Positions 44,408 through 53,785 of a stretch of 64,000 nucleotides of DNA are shown in pieces; the stretch's first letter is position 1; each line of letters starts with the position of its first letter. Under the pieces are notes generated by a model. That model saw nothing but the letters and a program-made list of their open reading frames with translations. It made no database searches and was not told where the DNA came from. This stretch comes from Microbacterium sp. CH12i (lineage in GTDB: Bacteria; Actinomycetota; Actinomycetes; Actinomycetales; Microbacteriaceae), in NCBI RefSeq assembly GCF_000685355.1, contig NZ_JHET01000013.1:62001-126000 (forward strand), in the 5' to 3' direction. Both the position numbers and the translations under genes were made by a program.

Positions 44408-44421
44408 AACGATATATCGTT
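44408..44421. promoter_or_regulatory. Perfect palindrome AACGATATATCGTT, probable PadR operator
   Basis: The 14-base palindrome lies 29 bases upstream of the padR start in a markedly AT-rich stretch that also holds possible -10 hexamers. Weaker flanking symmetry (CGATAGTC / TTGTCG) may extend it. PadR proteins typically repress their own operon by binding AT-rich palindromes near the promoter. Confidence 0.6.
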
Positions 44422-44466
44422 AATTGTCGTTAGGGAAGAGTTTCTTGCGGTCATTTCACGCCGCGT

Positions 44467-45810
44467 TCACGCCGCGATGTCGAACCGCGCCCGACCTCCG
44501 AGCCGCGGCCTGCGAGTCGGATCGACATAGGGCGGCGGGATGAACCACACTCGGGCAGCTGTGCCCGTGCCATCGATCCGTATCTCCCACCCGTTGTCAT
44601 GGATGCGATGGTGACACGTCTCACAAAGGAGCACTCCGTTCGAGAGATCGGTGCTGCCGTGATGTCGTTGCCACCAGCGAATGTGATGCGCCCTCGTCAT
44701 TTCTGGCGGAAGCGCACACATCGCACACCCACCGTCCCGCTCGCCCAGGGCGAGGCGTTGCGCTCGAGTGAACAGCCTCTTCTCGCGTCCCCAATCGAGA
44801 ATCTCGCTTTCCCCGTTGAAAACGCAGGGAATCACTCCGCCGTTGGCAGCCATCCGGCGAGCAGCACCGGCGCTGACTGGCTGGTCAACCCCGTCGACTG
44901 CCGCTGAGCCGGTGCCCGCCTGCAGATCGTCCAGGTTCATGCGGATAATCACGGTCGCTCCGGCAACGGGAAGCCCCTTTTCGGAGCAACCGAGCACGTG
45001 AGCGCAGAACAGACTGAGCGCGTCGGCCTGGAGCATCGCCACACTGCGGCGGTCAGCATCCGGCGCGTCGGGATCGACAGCATTCTTCCGCGCCGCGAAC
45101 GCGGCGGTGACATACCCGCGCATGGCAGTGACGAACGGAGCGGCTGACTCCGCGTCAAACTTTCCATTGAAATGCACCATGCCATCGCGCTCGAAAATCG
45201 TCAGTGATCGCTTGGATCGGTGCTCGTCCTCCCGCGGCTCGACGCCGTCTGGATCGAGCCACGCCTCAGCGCGCACGATGAGCTTTCGCAGGTCGTCGAG
45301 CGAGAGCCCGGCGGCCGATCCGGTGAGTACACACTCACCCTCGGCGATCAGCTCTGCTCCGGCGGCGATACGACACCGATCAAGCAGAGCGATGATCATC
45401 GCGGCGGCCTGAGCGCTGAGCGCGCCTGAGGCGAGAGCTTCGCGGATGATCGGGTACTTCGCCGGCAACGGATTACCCAGCAGGTCACTGCGTGGAGCGG
45501 TGGCTTCCCCCACCTTGATCAAACGCGTCGCGTCGCCGGTCGATACTCCGGTAGCTGCGGCGATGAGCTTTGCAGGAGTACGAAACCCCTGCTGCTTCGC
45601 GAGACTGTCTGGTCCGAGTTCGCGACGAGATTCACTCGAGATACCAGCCGCCACATCGACGTGCACGGCATCGAGTCGACGTTGCAGCACACCGATCGTG
45701 TCTTCGATCTGAATGAGCTTCTCTCTCGAAAGAGTATTCGAACTTTCGGCATCGGCCCACACCTCATCCAGGCGGGATACCGCCTGGATAAGTGGGGTCA
45801 ACTTCGACAT
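44467..45810 (-). CDS. DUF222/13E12-type protein with HNH endonuclease domain
   Basis: 447 residues from ATG 45810, with GCTGGAG upstream; the longer open frame would add low-complexity Cys-Val repeats. The N-terminal ~300 residues are DUF222 (RTPAKLIAAATGVSTGDATR, GALSAQAAAMIIALLDR). The C-terminal HNH motif is GGCAMCALPPEMTRAHHIRW followed by GVLLCETCHHRIHDNGWEI with paired cysteines. These genes are multi-copy in many actinobacteria and often damage-inducible. A LexA-like box lies 32-47 bases upstream. Role possibly in mobile element spread or DNA processing. Confidence 0.9.
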   Translation of the reverse strand: MSKLTPLIQAVSRLDEVWADAESSNTLSREKLIQIEDTIGVLQRRLDAVHVDVAAGISSESRRELGPDSLAKQQGFRTPAKLIAAATGVSTGDATRLIKVGEATAPRSDLLGNPLPAKYPIIREALASGALSAQAAAMIIALLDRCRIAAGAELIAEGECVLTGSAAGLSLDDLRKLIVRAEAWLDPDGVEPREDEHRSKRSLTIFERDGMVHFNGKFDAESAAPFVTAMRGYVTAAFAARKNAVDPDAPDADRRSVAMLQADALSLFCAHVLGCSEKGLPVAGATVIIRMNLDDLQAGTGSAAVDGVDQPVSAGAARRMAANGGVIPCVFNGESEILDWGREKRLFTRAQRLALGERDGGCAMCALPPEMTRAHHIRWWQRHHGSTDLSNGVLLCETCHHRIHDNGWEIRIDGTGTAARVWFIPPPYVDPTRRPRLGGRARFDIAA

Positions 45811-45841
45811 AACTCCAGCGTACCCCATAAAGTGAGATTTG

Positions 45842-45857
45842 TCGAAGTTTTGTTCGA
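45842..45857. promoter_or_regulatory. LexA/SOS-box-like site upstream of the HNH gene
   Basis: On the minus strand the sequence is TCGAACAAAACTTCGA. It matches the actinobacterial SOS pattern TCGAAC-N4-GTTCGA except for one base in the right half. It lies 32 bases before the DUF222-HNH start codon, in promoter position. Confidence 0.5.
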
Positions 45858-45930
45858 AAGATTTTAGAATTGCACGCGGTGCGAGGAAGACGCGACAGAT
45901 GCTGATCACGATCAGGCGTAAGTAAGCCCC

Positions 45931-45957
45931 GCACACGCACACGCACACGCACACGCA
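45931..45957. repeat. Hexanucleotide microsatellite (GCACAC)4
   Basis: Four full copies of GCACAC plus a partial one stand between the HNH gene and the next gene. Such tracts can vary by slippage. It is not in a recognised coding region. Confidence 0.75.
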
Positions 45958-46012
45958 CCCAAGCTGGCGCCCACTCAGCGGATCGCCATGCGGAGCGGCA
46001 ACGGGGAACTGC

Positions 46013-47305
46013 TCACAGCAGCGCGGCACGAGCGACCGCCCGCATGGCTGGCGAGATCACGCCGAACCGGTCTGGTTCCGACAGCGCAGCGAGCCTGTCG
46101 ATGGTCTGCCTAACCTGCACCGGCATCCCGGTTTCGGCATTCGACGCCGAACGATCGAACGGACTCGTGTACAGGCCATACTCGTCGTAGCCATCTGGTG
46201 AACATCGATACTCTTCGGTCGCCGCCCTGCCGAGGTCGACCAGCGCCGGAAGCTCGGCGAAGGTCTCAGCGGACCCATCAGCGATCGCGAGGAGCGCAAG
46301 TGTCTGATCGCATGAATCGGCGTCGAAAGACCACCCGCCATAGCGATTGCCGCGTTCGGTGACCGCCCGGGCGAGTTCGCACAACGTCTTCGAGCCGGGT
46401 TCAACAAGCGAACGTCCGCGCTTCGTCACCAGGATGCGGCCTTTCAGCCGTCGGATCAGCTTCGACTGACGCGCTAGCGACAGCAGCGCCTCGCCTGGCG
46501 CGCTGACGCTATCCGCGCCCCCCGCCGCCGCGCCCGTCGCGCCCGCCGACGCCCAGCCAAGTGCGCGCACGATCGCCGCAACGTCTCGGTCGGCGAGCCA
46601 TCCGGTCTCGGAATCCTGGACCAGACCAGCAGCACCGACGCACTCGAACAATGCGGTGAGCGACGCCAGCGCTGACTCGACCGTACTCCACTCAAGTGGT
46701 CGTTCCTCAAGGATTCCCGTGTCGTCGAGGTGTACAAGAAGCGCGAGTCGGCGGGTCGGGGCCAACGATCGGAGCAGGGAGTCGAGTCGAGAAGACGATC
46801 GGATGCCGTGGCCACCAGCGAGTCCAGAATCGTCGAAGCGCGGGACGACGACTCCGAACCGCTGTGCGAGTTCGTTGTTGATGTGGTGGACGCGAAACGG
46901 GGGTGCGTCGCTCTGCCATCGTCCGATGACCGGTGCGGGCGCATCCGGCTCGGCATCGACAACCGCAACGCACGGATCACCGACCGCGGGCGTGCCTGCG
47001 CCCATGACAAATACGTCGATCTCGTGCGGTATCTCCGGGAGCCGCATCGTCTGACGTTCGACGCGCCAGTGTGGCGGAGAAAGCTCAAGCCGCCCATCAA
47101 AGTCACTGTGAATGTCATCGCGAGGTGTACCGAGGCTCAACAGATAGGCCTCGACGAGCCAATCGGCGGATGCTCCGGAGGGCAGCTCGATGGAGCGATC
47201 AAACTCTGAGTGCCCGGCGACAGAGAGCCGAACATGAATGGAGGGCGTGACGCGGAGGCGTGAGAGAAGGTTCATGCCGTTCACGCTAAGAATCGCGCCC
47301 GACAC
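46013..47305 (-). CDS. Hypothetical protein with pRiA4b ORF3-like N-terminus
   Basis: 430 residues from a GTG at 47305 preceded by AGAGG; an ATG at 47275 is an alternative. The opening RLRVTPSIHVRLSVAGHSEF, DRSIELPSGASADWLVEAYL resembles the first strands of plasmid pRiA4b ORF-3-like proteins (weak). Later, SLARQSKLIRRLKGRILVTK followed by RGRSLVEPGSKTLCELARAV looks like a winged-helix segment. No catalytic motif recognised. It stands between the HNH gene and ssb. Function unknown. Confidence 0.65.
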   Translation of the reverse strand: MSGAILSVNGMNLLSRLRVTPSIHVRLSVAGHSEFDRSIELPSGASADWLVEAYLLSLGTPRDDIHSDFDGRLELSPPHWRVERQTMRLPEIPHEIDVFVMGAGTPAVGDPCVAVVDAEPDAPAPVIGRWQSDAPPFRVHHINNELAQRFGVVVPRFDDSGLAGGHGIRSSSRLDSLLRSLAPTRRLALLVHLDDTGILEERPLEWSTVESALASLTALFECVGAAGLVQDSETGWLADRDVAAIVRALGWASAGATGAAAGGADSVSAPGEALLSLARQSKLIRRLKGRILVTKRGRSLVEPGSKTLCELARAVTERGNRYGGWSFDADSCDQTLALLAIADGSAETFAELPALVDLGRAATEEYRCSPDGYDEYGLYTSPFDRSASNAETGMPVQVRQTIDRLAALSEPDRFGVISPAMRAVARAALL

Positions 47306-47501
47306 TCAAGCCTCTATATCCAGGAACGGTGGATAACTCATCGAAGGTGGTGGGTGGGGAGCATGAATCGGCTCGTGCTGCTTCCTGAACTACCGGGACT
47401 CAGCCTAGGCAATGTCCGACGCTCCCCATACTCTGATCTCGTCTCACCGATGAGGCGTCTCGATACCGAGATGAACAACATACGAAACCGGAGTGAAAAA
47501 T

Positions 47502-47993
47502 ATGAACGAGACGACTCTCACGCTTGTGGGCAACTTGACCGCCGACCCTGAGCTGCGCCAGACGCAATCGGGTGTTGCGGTCGCGAGCTTCACCGTCGCG
47601 AGCACGCCACGCAACTTCGATCGCGCGGCAAACGAGTGGAAGGACGGCGAGGCACTCTTCCTACGCTGCTCTGCCTGGCGCGACCTCGCCACGAACATCA
47701 CGGCGTCGCTCACGAAGGGCAGTCGCGTGATCGTCACCGGGCGTTTGCAGCAGCGCAGCTACCAAGATCGTGAAGGCAACAGTCGCGTCAGCATGGAGCT
47801 GCAGGTCGACGAGGTCGGCCCGTCGTTGCGCTACGCGACCGCACAGGTCGTGCGCGGGGATCGGTCAGGTGGCGCCTCGTTCGGCGGTGATCAGCGATCG
47901 GATGCTGGTGCGCCACGTCCGCCCGTCGCGACCGGCGAGCCGCAACAGGCCTCAGATGCAGAGTGGGCAACGACCGACGCCACGCCGTTCTGA
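47502..47993 (+). CDS. ssb: Single-stranded DNA-binding protein
   Basis: 163 residues from ATG 47502 ([20 protein letters not shown]), chosen because GGAG lies nine bases upstream. The OB-fold core is clear: [59 protein letters not shown]. The C-terminus is short and ends ATTDATPF, only weakly like the acidic DDDIPF tip. That, and the absence of rpsF/rpsR, suggest an accessory SSB rather than the housekeeping copy. Its stop overlaps the likely start of the next gene. Confidence 0.92.
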   Translation: MNETTLTLVGNLTADPELRQTQSGVAVASFTVASTPRNFDRAANEWKDGEALFLRCSAWRDLATNITASLTKGSRVIVTGRLQQRSYQDREGNSRVSMELQVDEVGPSLRYATAQVVRGDRSGGASFGGDQRSDAGAPRPPVATGEPQQASDAEWATTDATPF

Positions 47994-48776
47994 TGCGTGC
48001 CGCAGCCGCGCTGAAGCTGAGCAGCGCGCCTCGTCACCGGCAGTTCCCGCGGCATCGGTCGCGCGATCGCGCAGACCTTGGCCCGCCGCGGCGATCGGGT
48101 CGCGGTGCACTACGCCAGCGATCGGGCAGCGGCGGAGCAGACGCTCGCGTCGCTCGACGGTACGGGGCACGCGATCATCGGCGGCGACATCGGTTCACCC
48201 GCAGGCGCCCAGCAGGTCGTCGATGATGCGGTCGCCGCGCTCGGGTCGCTCGACATCCTGGTGAACAACGCCGCCGCCGCACCGAACGCCAGCAACGCGC
48301 ACCGGCCGGACTCGACGACGTTCGAGCAGTGGCAACAGGCCTGGCTCCCGATGGTGCAGGTCAACCTGCTGGGGGCCGCGAACGTGATGCTGTTGTTCGC
48401 CCAGCACCTGATCGCGCGCGGATCCGGCGGCACGATCGTCAACATCGGCTCGCGTGGCGCCTTCCGCGGCGAGCCCGATCACCCGGCCTACGCAGCGACG
48501 AAAGCCGGCCTGCAGGCGCTCGGGCAGTCGATGGCGCTCGCTTTGGCCCCGCACGACATCGCGGTGGCCTCGGTCGCGCCCGGCATGATCGCGACCGAGC
48601 GTCAGGCCGAGAAGCTCTCCGGCGCATCGGGTGACCGCATCAAGGAACAGAGTCCCTTCGGCCGGGTGGGAACGCCAGACGAGGTCGCGGAAGCCGTCGC
48701 CTATCTCACGTCCGGTTCGGCGAAGTGGGCGTCGGGCGCGATCCTCGACTTGAACGGGGCGTCATACTTTCGATGA
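47993..48776 (+). pseudogene. SDR-family oxidoreductase, frameshifted at the N-terminus
   Basis: The long frame contains LVTGSSRGIGRAIAQTLARR (the TGxxxGIG cofactor motif), LDILVNNAAAAPNASN, NIGSRGAFRGEPDHPAYAAT with Y-x3-K (YAATK), and a C-terminal GTPDEVAEAVAYLTSG. That frame has stops just upstream and no start codon before the cofactor motif. In another frame, an ATG at 47993 overlapping the ssb stop gives [12 protein letters not shown]. Removing one base near 48029 joins the two into ~260 residues. An ATG at 48078 would lose the cofactor site. Substrate unknown. Confidence 0.72.
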
Positions 48777-49776
48777 GCGACTCCGAAGCACGGAGGAACT
48801 CCTCGACCTCAGCTGCGGTCGGAGCGGTCGTCGGCCCACGACGGGTGACTTTGATCGCGGCCGCGGCGTTGGCGTGCCGGCAGGCATCCGCCCACGTCGA
48901 ACCACCGGCGATGCCAGCCAGCAGCGCGCCGGTGTGGGTGTCACCGGCGCCGTTCGTGTCGACGGGGGTCTGCGGAAAGCCCGGCACGTAAGTCGCCTCG
49001 CCGTGCGCATGCACCGCACATCCTTCCGCCCCGTCGCGCACGATGGTGACCGCCCCGGCGCGCATCAGCGGAGCAAGCGCGCGGGCTTGGGCCACGATCT
49101 CGCGTTCGGATGCTTCGGGCGAAACACCGAGCGCAGCCAGCAGGTCGGTCGCCTCCTCGGCGTTGCTGGTCCACACGTCGGTGCGGGCGAGCATCGTCCC
49201 ACGCACCTCGGCGGGAAGCGCAGCGAAAGCCGCCCCTGGGTCAAGGATGACGACCGCAGCCTCGGGGAGGGATGCCATCCACTCCAGCAACGGGTCGCGG
49301 GTCTGTGCGACGGCGAGCGAGTATCCGGTGACGCAGACGAGGTCGTCGGGCTGCACGTCGGCGCTCGCGAGCGAGTCGACTGTGATCTCGCGCTCGGCGC
49401 CCAGCGTCGTGACGAACGTGCGCTCCGCGGTGGGTTCGACCAGCACGACACACACGCCGGTGTCTTGCGTGGTCACTGGAGGGGCGGATGCTGCGATGCC
49501 ATCAGCATCCAGTGCTTCACGGATCAGATCCCCGTACGGACCGGTCCCGATCGCTCCGGCATGCAGGCACTGCGCACCCAGGCGGGCCGCCGCGAGCAGC
49601 ACTGTGACGGAGCCACCGGCGTACTCCGCGACGGAGTCGGCCATCAGGTTCTGTCCGCGCACGGGAAGGTCTTTCACCTCGATGACCAAGTCGACCAGAG
49701 CTTGCCCGGTGTGGATCACTCGCGGCGGGTGCGCATCCCGCGCGAGTCGGTCATCGGTCTCGGCACGGCTGCGCAT
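48706..49776 (-). CDS. PfkB-family carbohydrate kinase
   Basis: 356 residues. N-terminal pattern VIHTGQALVDLVIEVKDLP and AEYAGGSVTVLLAAARLGAQ; C-terminal anion-hole motif PVDTNGAGDTHTGALLAGIA with the catalytic Asp (DTNGAGD), then HANAAAAIKVTRRGPTTAPT. Ribokinase/PfkB kinases phosphorylate sugars or nucleosides. The last ~24 residues (after FLRASESLIE) have no family match and lie antisense to the 3' end of the SDR gene, a 71-base overlap. It ends the long minus-strand run from the P450 cluster, ten bases after the MFS gene. Confidence 0.9.
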   Translation of the reverse strand: MRSRAETDDRLARDAHPPRVIHTGQALVDLVIEVKDLPVRGQNLMADSVAEYAGGSVTVLLAAARLGAQCLHAGAIGTGPYGDLIREALDADGIAASAPPVTTQDTGVCVVLVEPTAERTFVTTLGAEREITVDSLASADVQPDDLVCVTGYSLAVAQTRDPLLEWMASLPEAAVVILDPGAAFAALPAEVRGTMLARTDVWTSNAEEATDLLAALGVSPEASEREIVAQARALAPLMRAGAVTIVRDGAEGCAVHAHGEATYVPGFPQTPVDTNGAGDTHTGALLAGIAGGSTWADACRHANAAAAIKVTRRGPTTAPTAAEVEEFLRASESLIESMTPRSSRGSRPTPTSPNRT

Positions 49777-49785
49777 GCGGACAGC

Positions 49786-51004
49786 CTATCGATCGGATGC
49801 CGGGGTGCGATCCCGCTGCCCCGCCAGCACCCCGGCGAACGCAATCGCCACGACCCCAGCCACCGGCACCACGATCAGTCCCGCCCGCAGCCCCGCATTG
49901 TCGGCGATGAATCCGACAAACGGCGGGGATAGCAAGAACCCGAGCCGCAGCAACCACGACACGATCGTGAGTCCCGCGCCGTGTCGCAGTCCGGGCAGAG
50001 CATCCGCCGCCTGCATGGCAGCAGGGATGAGGGTCGCAGAACCGAACCCTGCCAGCGCAAAGCCCAGAATCGTGATCGGCACGGTCGGGAAGGCCAACGC
50101 CAACCCCATGCCGACGGCGATGATGAGTCCGCCGGCACGTGCAACGTTGCGCTGCCCGAAGACGTCAACCATCCGGTCGCCGATGATTCGGCCGATGAAC
50201 TGTGCGCCGACGAGGGCGATGTATCCGGTGGCGGCGATGACTATCGGAGCATCGAGCGAGTCTGAGAGGTAGAGCGTCGCCCATGACATTCCGGCATCCT
50301 CAACGACAGCGCCTGCGATCGAGATCAACACGAGAGCGACGATGACGAACACGGTCTTCGCGCCGATGCGAACCAGCGCCCCGCTGATCTCCGCACCTCC
50401 GGCGACTGCCTCTTCTTCTGTGACCTCATCGCGGCCCGGCAGGCATAGTCGCAGGGCGATGAGCGAGACGACGCAGAAGATCACAGCGGAGATGATCAGG
50501 TGGATGCCGATGGGCAGACCCGTCGCGATCGCGACGGCCGCCATCGATCCGCCGAGGACCGCACCGATCGACCAGGTCGCGTGGAAGGAGTTGATGATCG
50601 AGCGACCGTAGCCGCGCTGCACCCGTAGACCGTGGGCGTTCTGCGCGACGTCGGTGATGGCATCCGCCGCTCCCCCGACCAGCAATCCGAGCGCGAACAG
50701 CAGCACGTGCGGCGAGAGCCCCGCGGCGAGAATGCCGAGGCTGGTGAGGATGGTTCCGGCGACGGCGACCTTCGCTGAGCCGAATCGGCGGATGAACATC
50801 GCCGCCGCAAGACCCGCGATGATCGCACCAGCAGGGAAGGCCGCGATCGCGAGGCCGTAGGCGCGGCATCCAGACCGAGGGATGCTTTGATCTCGGGGTA
50901 GCGCGGCAGGATGTTGGCGAACAGCGCGCCGTTCGTCAGGAACAGCAGCGCGACGCGACGCGGGCTCGGCGCAGGGCCGGGTCGAGGGTGGGGGAACCAG
51001 ACAC
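49786..51004 (-). pseudogene. MFS transporter with two frameshifts near the N-terminus
   Basis: From 50799 leftward, 337 residues form most of an MFS protein (FIRRFGSAKVAVAGTILTSL, GGAADAITDVAQNAHGLRVQ, FHATWSIGAVLGGSMAA, LVGAQFIGRIIGDRMVDVFG). The missing first two helices are in other frames just upstream: MSGSPTLDPALRRARVAS from a GTG at 51004, then LLFLTNGALFANILPRYPEI and KASLGLDAA, then AYGLAIAAFPAGAIIAGLAA. Single lost bases near 50952 and near 50864 restore a 406-residue transporter. The FHATWS/QNAHG pattern is typical of fucose-permease-like MFS proteins of actinobacteria. Confidence 0.78.
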
Positions 51005-51023
51005 GTGTACGACCGTATCGGTG

Positions 51024-51485
51024 TCAGCGTCCCCCGGCGTTCACCCCGCTCACACCGAGCGGCGCCGAGCGGTGCACCGTGATCGGGTCGAACACTTCCC
51101 CCACCGCGTAATAGCCGCCGAACAGCTGGGCGCCCGCAGGAGTCAGCGTCACCTGCTCGAACACGATGTCACCTCCGTCTTCGCGCGGGGCGCTGAGCGC
51201 GAAAGCATCCACAGCCTGCCCACCGGGCGAGGTCGCGAGCAGCCAGGAGCCAGCTGCCGAGCGGTATGCGCGCAGCGATTCCAGTGACGTGATCGGCATT
51301 CCGTAGTGGGCGAACAGCGACACCGATCCGGTCGTCGCGTACTCGGCGGCAGCGGATGCCGCAGAGACCAGAGGGAAACGGAACTGCCCGTTCTGCGACG
51401 TCACGCCATCGACGCGCACAGCACCACCCGGCGATGACGTGACGTACAGAAGAAGGCTGAGCTTGATGCTCCACTCGAGGTACAT
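51024..51485 (-). CDS. HtaA-domain protein without signal peptide
   Basis: 153 residues forming a single HtaA domain (PF04213-like): YLEWSIKLSLLLYVTSSPGG, FRFPLVSAASAAAEYATTGS, VSLFAHYGMPITSLESL and FEQVTLTPAGAQLFGGYYAV. HtaA domains bind haem in corynebacterial haem uptake, where they are secreted and membrane-anchored. This copy has neither signal peptide nor C-terminal anchor, so it should be cytosolic. A tyrosine (14) and a histidine (60) are in plausible haem-contact positions. It starts ten bases after the P450 stop, so it is co-transcribed with a haem enzyme. Function here is inference. Confidence 0.75.
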   Translation of the reverse strand: MYLEWSIKLSLLLYVTSSPGGAVRVDGVTSQNGQFRFPLVSAASAAAEYATTGSVSLFAHYGMPITSLESLRAYRSAAGSWLLATSPGGQAVDAFALSAPREDGGDIVFEQVTLTPAGAQLFGGYYAVGEVFDPITVHRSAPLGVSGVNAGGR

Positions 51486-51494
51486 GACTACTTC

Positions 51495-53747
51495 TCAGGC
51501 ATCGAGCACGAGCCGCGGGCAGTTGCCCATGGCACGCGACACGCAGATCATCATGGATTCGCCGCGCTGCTGCTCCTTCGGAGTGAGGATCGAGTCGCGG
51601 TGGTCGGCCTCACCGCTGAGGATCGGGGTCTCGCACGTGCCGCAGGTGCCCTCCCGGCACGATGACATCGTGGTGAGACCGGCCTTCTCGGCAGCATCCA
51701 GAATCGATACCCCCACCGGAACGGTCACAACCCGACCCGACGTCGCGAACTCGACCTCGAACTCGGTGTCGGGGCTGGTGTGCTCGATCTTCTTGGGCGC
51801 GAAGCGCTCGGTGTGCAGGGTGTCCTCCGGCCAGTACGCGAGGGCCCCATCGAGCGCCTTGAGCAGCGGCTCGGGTCCGCACGCGTAGACCAGAGTGTCG
51901 GCAGCGACCTCGGCGAAGATCCCCGCCAGATCGAGGTGCCCGAACTCATCCTGCGGAACCAGGTGCGCCCGGTCGCCGTACGATTCGAGCTCGTCGACGA
52001 AGGCCATCGACCTGCGCGAGCGGCCGCCGTAGTGCAGCTCCCACTCGGCGCCAGCGGCCTCTGCCGCCGCGATCATCGGCAGCATGGGTGTGATGCCGAT
52101 GCCGCCGGCGACGAACACGTAGCGCTGCGAGGGCAGGAAGTGGAAGTTGTTGCGCGGCCATCCGACCCGGATGCTGTCGCCCGCAGCCAGCGCATCGTGC
52201 ACAGCGAGCGATCCTCCGCGGCCATTCACCTCGCGCAGGATGCCAAGGCGCCATTCGCTGCGCTCGTTCGGAGACGACGACAGTGAGTACTGCCGCACGA
52301 CCACGCCGCCGCCGGCGACGGGCACAGCCACATCGACGTGCGCGCCGGGCAGCCACTCGGGAAGGACGTCGCCGTCAGGATGCCGCAGCGTGAGCGCTGC
52401 GACACTGTCGGCGGCATCCGTCTTGCTCGCGATCGTGAGGCTCATGTCGCGCTTGACATTCTTCTTGGCCTTTTCGATGTCGGCGACATCCCAGACCACC
52501 GGCAGGCTCGTGCGCACCGGGAGAAGCGCCATCTTGATGAACTCGAGCGGGAAGTCCGGCACCGGTCGCAGCGAGGGGAGGCGCTCGAAGAGCACCTTGA
52601 GTCCTGTCGCACCCTGCACGCGGGCGAGCTCCTGACCGAGGCAGGTGTGGCGACCCATCGTGAAGGCGAGGTGATCGGTGGGATTCTCGCGGTGGATGTC
52701 GAAATCGAAGGGCGCGTCGTGGTGCGCTGCCTCGGTGTTGGCGCTGGCGAGCGCGACCCAGATCATGTCGCCCTTGGCAATCTGCACGCCCGAGAGCTCC
52801 ATGTCGCGCATGGCTTGGCGGGAGGCGAACGGCGCGGAGGGGCGACGACGAACGGTCTCTTCGAAGACGTTGGCCCACAGTGACGGCTCGGCGATGGCCT
52901 CGTCGATGTACTGCGGCTTCTGGCTGAGGAAGAGGATGGCGTTGGTCATCGCCTGGGCGGTGCTATCGGTTCCGGCCATCGCGAACTCGCAGATCTTGAT
53001 GGCGATCTGCGGCACGGTCAGCGCGTAGTCGCCATCGGCGCCGCGCTGCACAGCCATCTCGCTGATGAAGTCGCTGCCAGGGTTCTCACGGCGCTCGGAG
53101 ACCACGGTCGACATCTCGGCGAACGCGCCGGAGAAGCCCTCCCACACCTCGTCGATGACGTCGGCGGGCATCTCCTCCTGCGCGGAGGAGAGCACTCGGC
53201 CCATGTCGCCGCGAAGACGGCGCATGAGGTCGTCGTACTCCCAGCCGAGGCCGAGGTGGGCGAGCAGCGTCTGCGTCGTCAGGTCGAGGCAGTACTCGGC
53301 CATGATGTTCGCCGAGCCCTGCTGCTGGATCTTGTCGAGGATGCGGTGCGCGCGTTCCTCGATCTGCGGACGCAGTTCTTCCATGCGCGCCTTCGTGAAC
53401 CCGCGCAGGGCGATGTTGCGGTGCAGGGTGTGCTCGTCGGGATCCATGCCGACGATGAGCTGTGCCATAAGTCCCGGCGGCACGATGTGCTGGAAACGCT
53501 CAGGCACATCGATCGTCGCGGTGTTTCCGGCGGACGAGAATTCGGTCCACTCGCCGAGGACGGTCAGTACGTCTTCGCGCCGGGTGACGATCCAGGCGTT
53601 CAGCCAGGCGTACCAGAACACCGGGTTCTCGTCGCGCACAGCGGCGAAGTGCGCGGCGGGGTCGCGGTAGTAGTCGTCGCTCATGGCGTCGAAGGCGGCG
53701 GCCACGGGGCGCGGGGCCACCGCGGGTGCGGTGAGGATGTCGGTCAT
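51495..53747 (-). CDS. Self-sufficient cytochrome P450 fused to phthalate-dioxygenase-type reductase (class VII, CYP116B-like)
   Basis: 750 residues from ATG 53747 (MTDILTAPAV). P450 domain 1-415: I-helix AMAGTDSTAQA (256-266), ExxR as ETVR (297-300), haem ligand Cys369 in FTMGRHTCLGQELA. Reductase: FMN site RQYSLSS (485-491), NAD(P)H site AGGIGITPMLPM (547-558), YACGPEPLL (621-629). C-terminal [2Fe-2S] ferredoxin with Cys697, 702, 705 and 735. The order P450-FMN-NADH-2Fe2S is that of P450-PFOR enzymes, which need no separate redox partners. It lies in a TetR-controlled cluster with a hydrolase and an SDR. Substrate unknown. Confidence 0.95.
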   Translation of the reverse strand: MTDILTAPAVAPRPVAAAFDAMSDDYYRDPAAHFAAVRDENPVFWYAWLNAWIVTRREDVLTVLGEWTEFSSAGNTATIDVPERFQHIVPPGLMAQLIVGMDPDEHTLHRNIALRGFTKARMEELRPQIEERAHRILDKIQQQGSANIMAEYCLDLTTQTLLAHLGLGWEYDDLMRRLRGDMGRVLSSAQEEMPADVIDEVWEGFSGAFAEMSTVVSERRENPGSDFISEMAVQRGADGDYALTVPQIAIKICEFAMAGTDSTAQAMTNAILFLSQKPQYIDEAIAEPSLWANVFEETVRRRPSAPFASRQAMRDMELSGVQIAKGDMIWVALASANTEAAHHDAPFDFDIHRENPTDHLAFTMGRHTCLGQELARVQGATGLKVLFERLPSLRPVPDFPLEFIKMALLPVRTSLPVVWDVADIEKAKKNVKRDMSLTIASKTDAADSVAALTLRHPDGDVLPEWLPGAHVDVAVPVAGGGVVVRQYSLSSSPNERSEWRLGILREVNGRGGSLAVHDALAAGDSIRVGWPRNNFHFLPSQRYVFVAGGIGITPMLPMIAAAEAAGAEWELHYGGRSRRSMAFVDELESYGDRAHLVPQDEFGHLDLAGIFAEVAADTLVYACGPEPLLKALDGALAYWPEDTLHTERFAPKKIEHTSPDTEFEVEFATSGRVVTVPVGVSILDAAEKAGLTTMSSCREGTCGTCETPILSGEADHRDSILTPKEQQRGESMMICVSRAMGNCPRLVLDA

Positions 53748-53785
53748 GTCGAACTCCGTCGTTCTCGGGTGGTTTCGGATGCCGG

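Noticed and set aside
44467-46029. Longer HNH protein starting upstream with a Cys-Val repeat
   Set aside because: The Cys-Val stretch is a translation of the GCACAC microsatellite; DUF222 homology and a ribosome site place the start at 45810.
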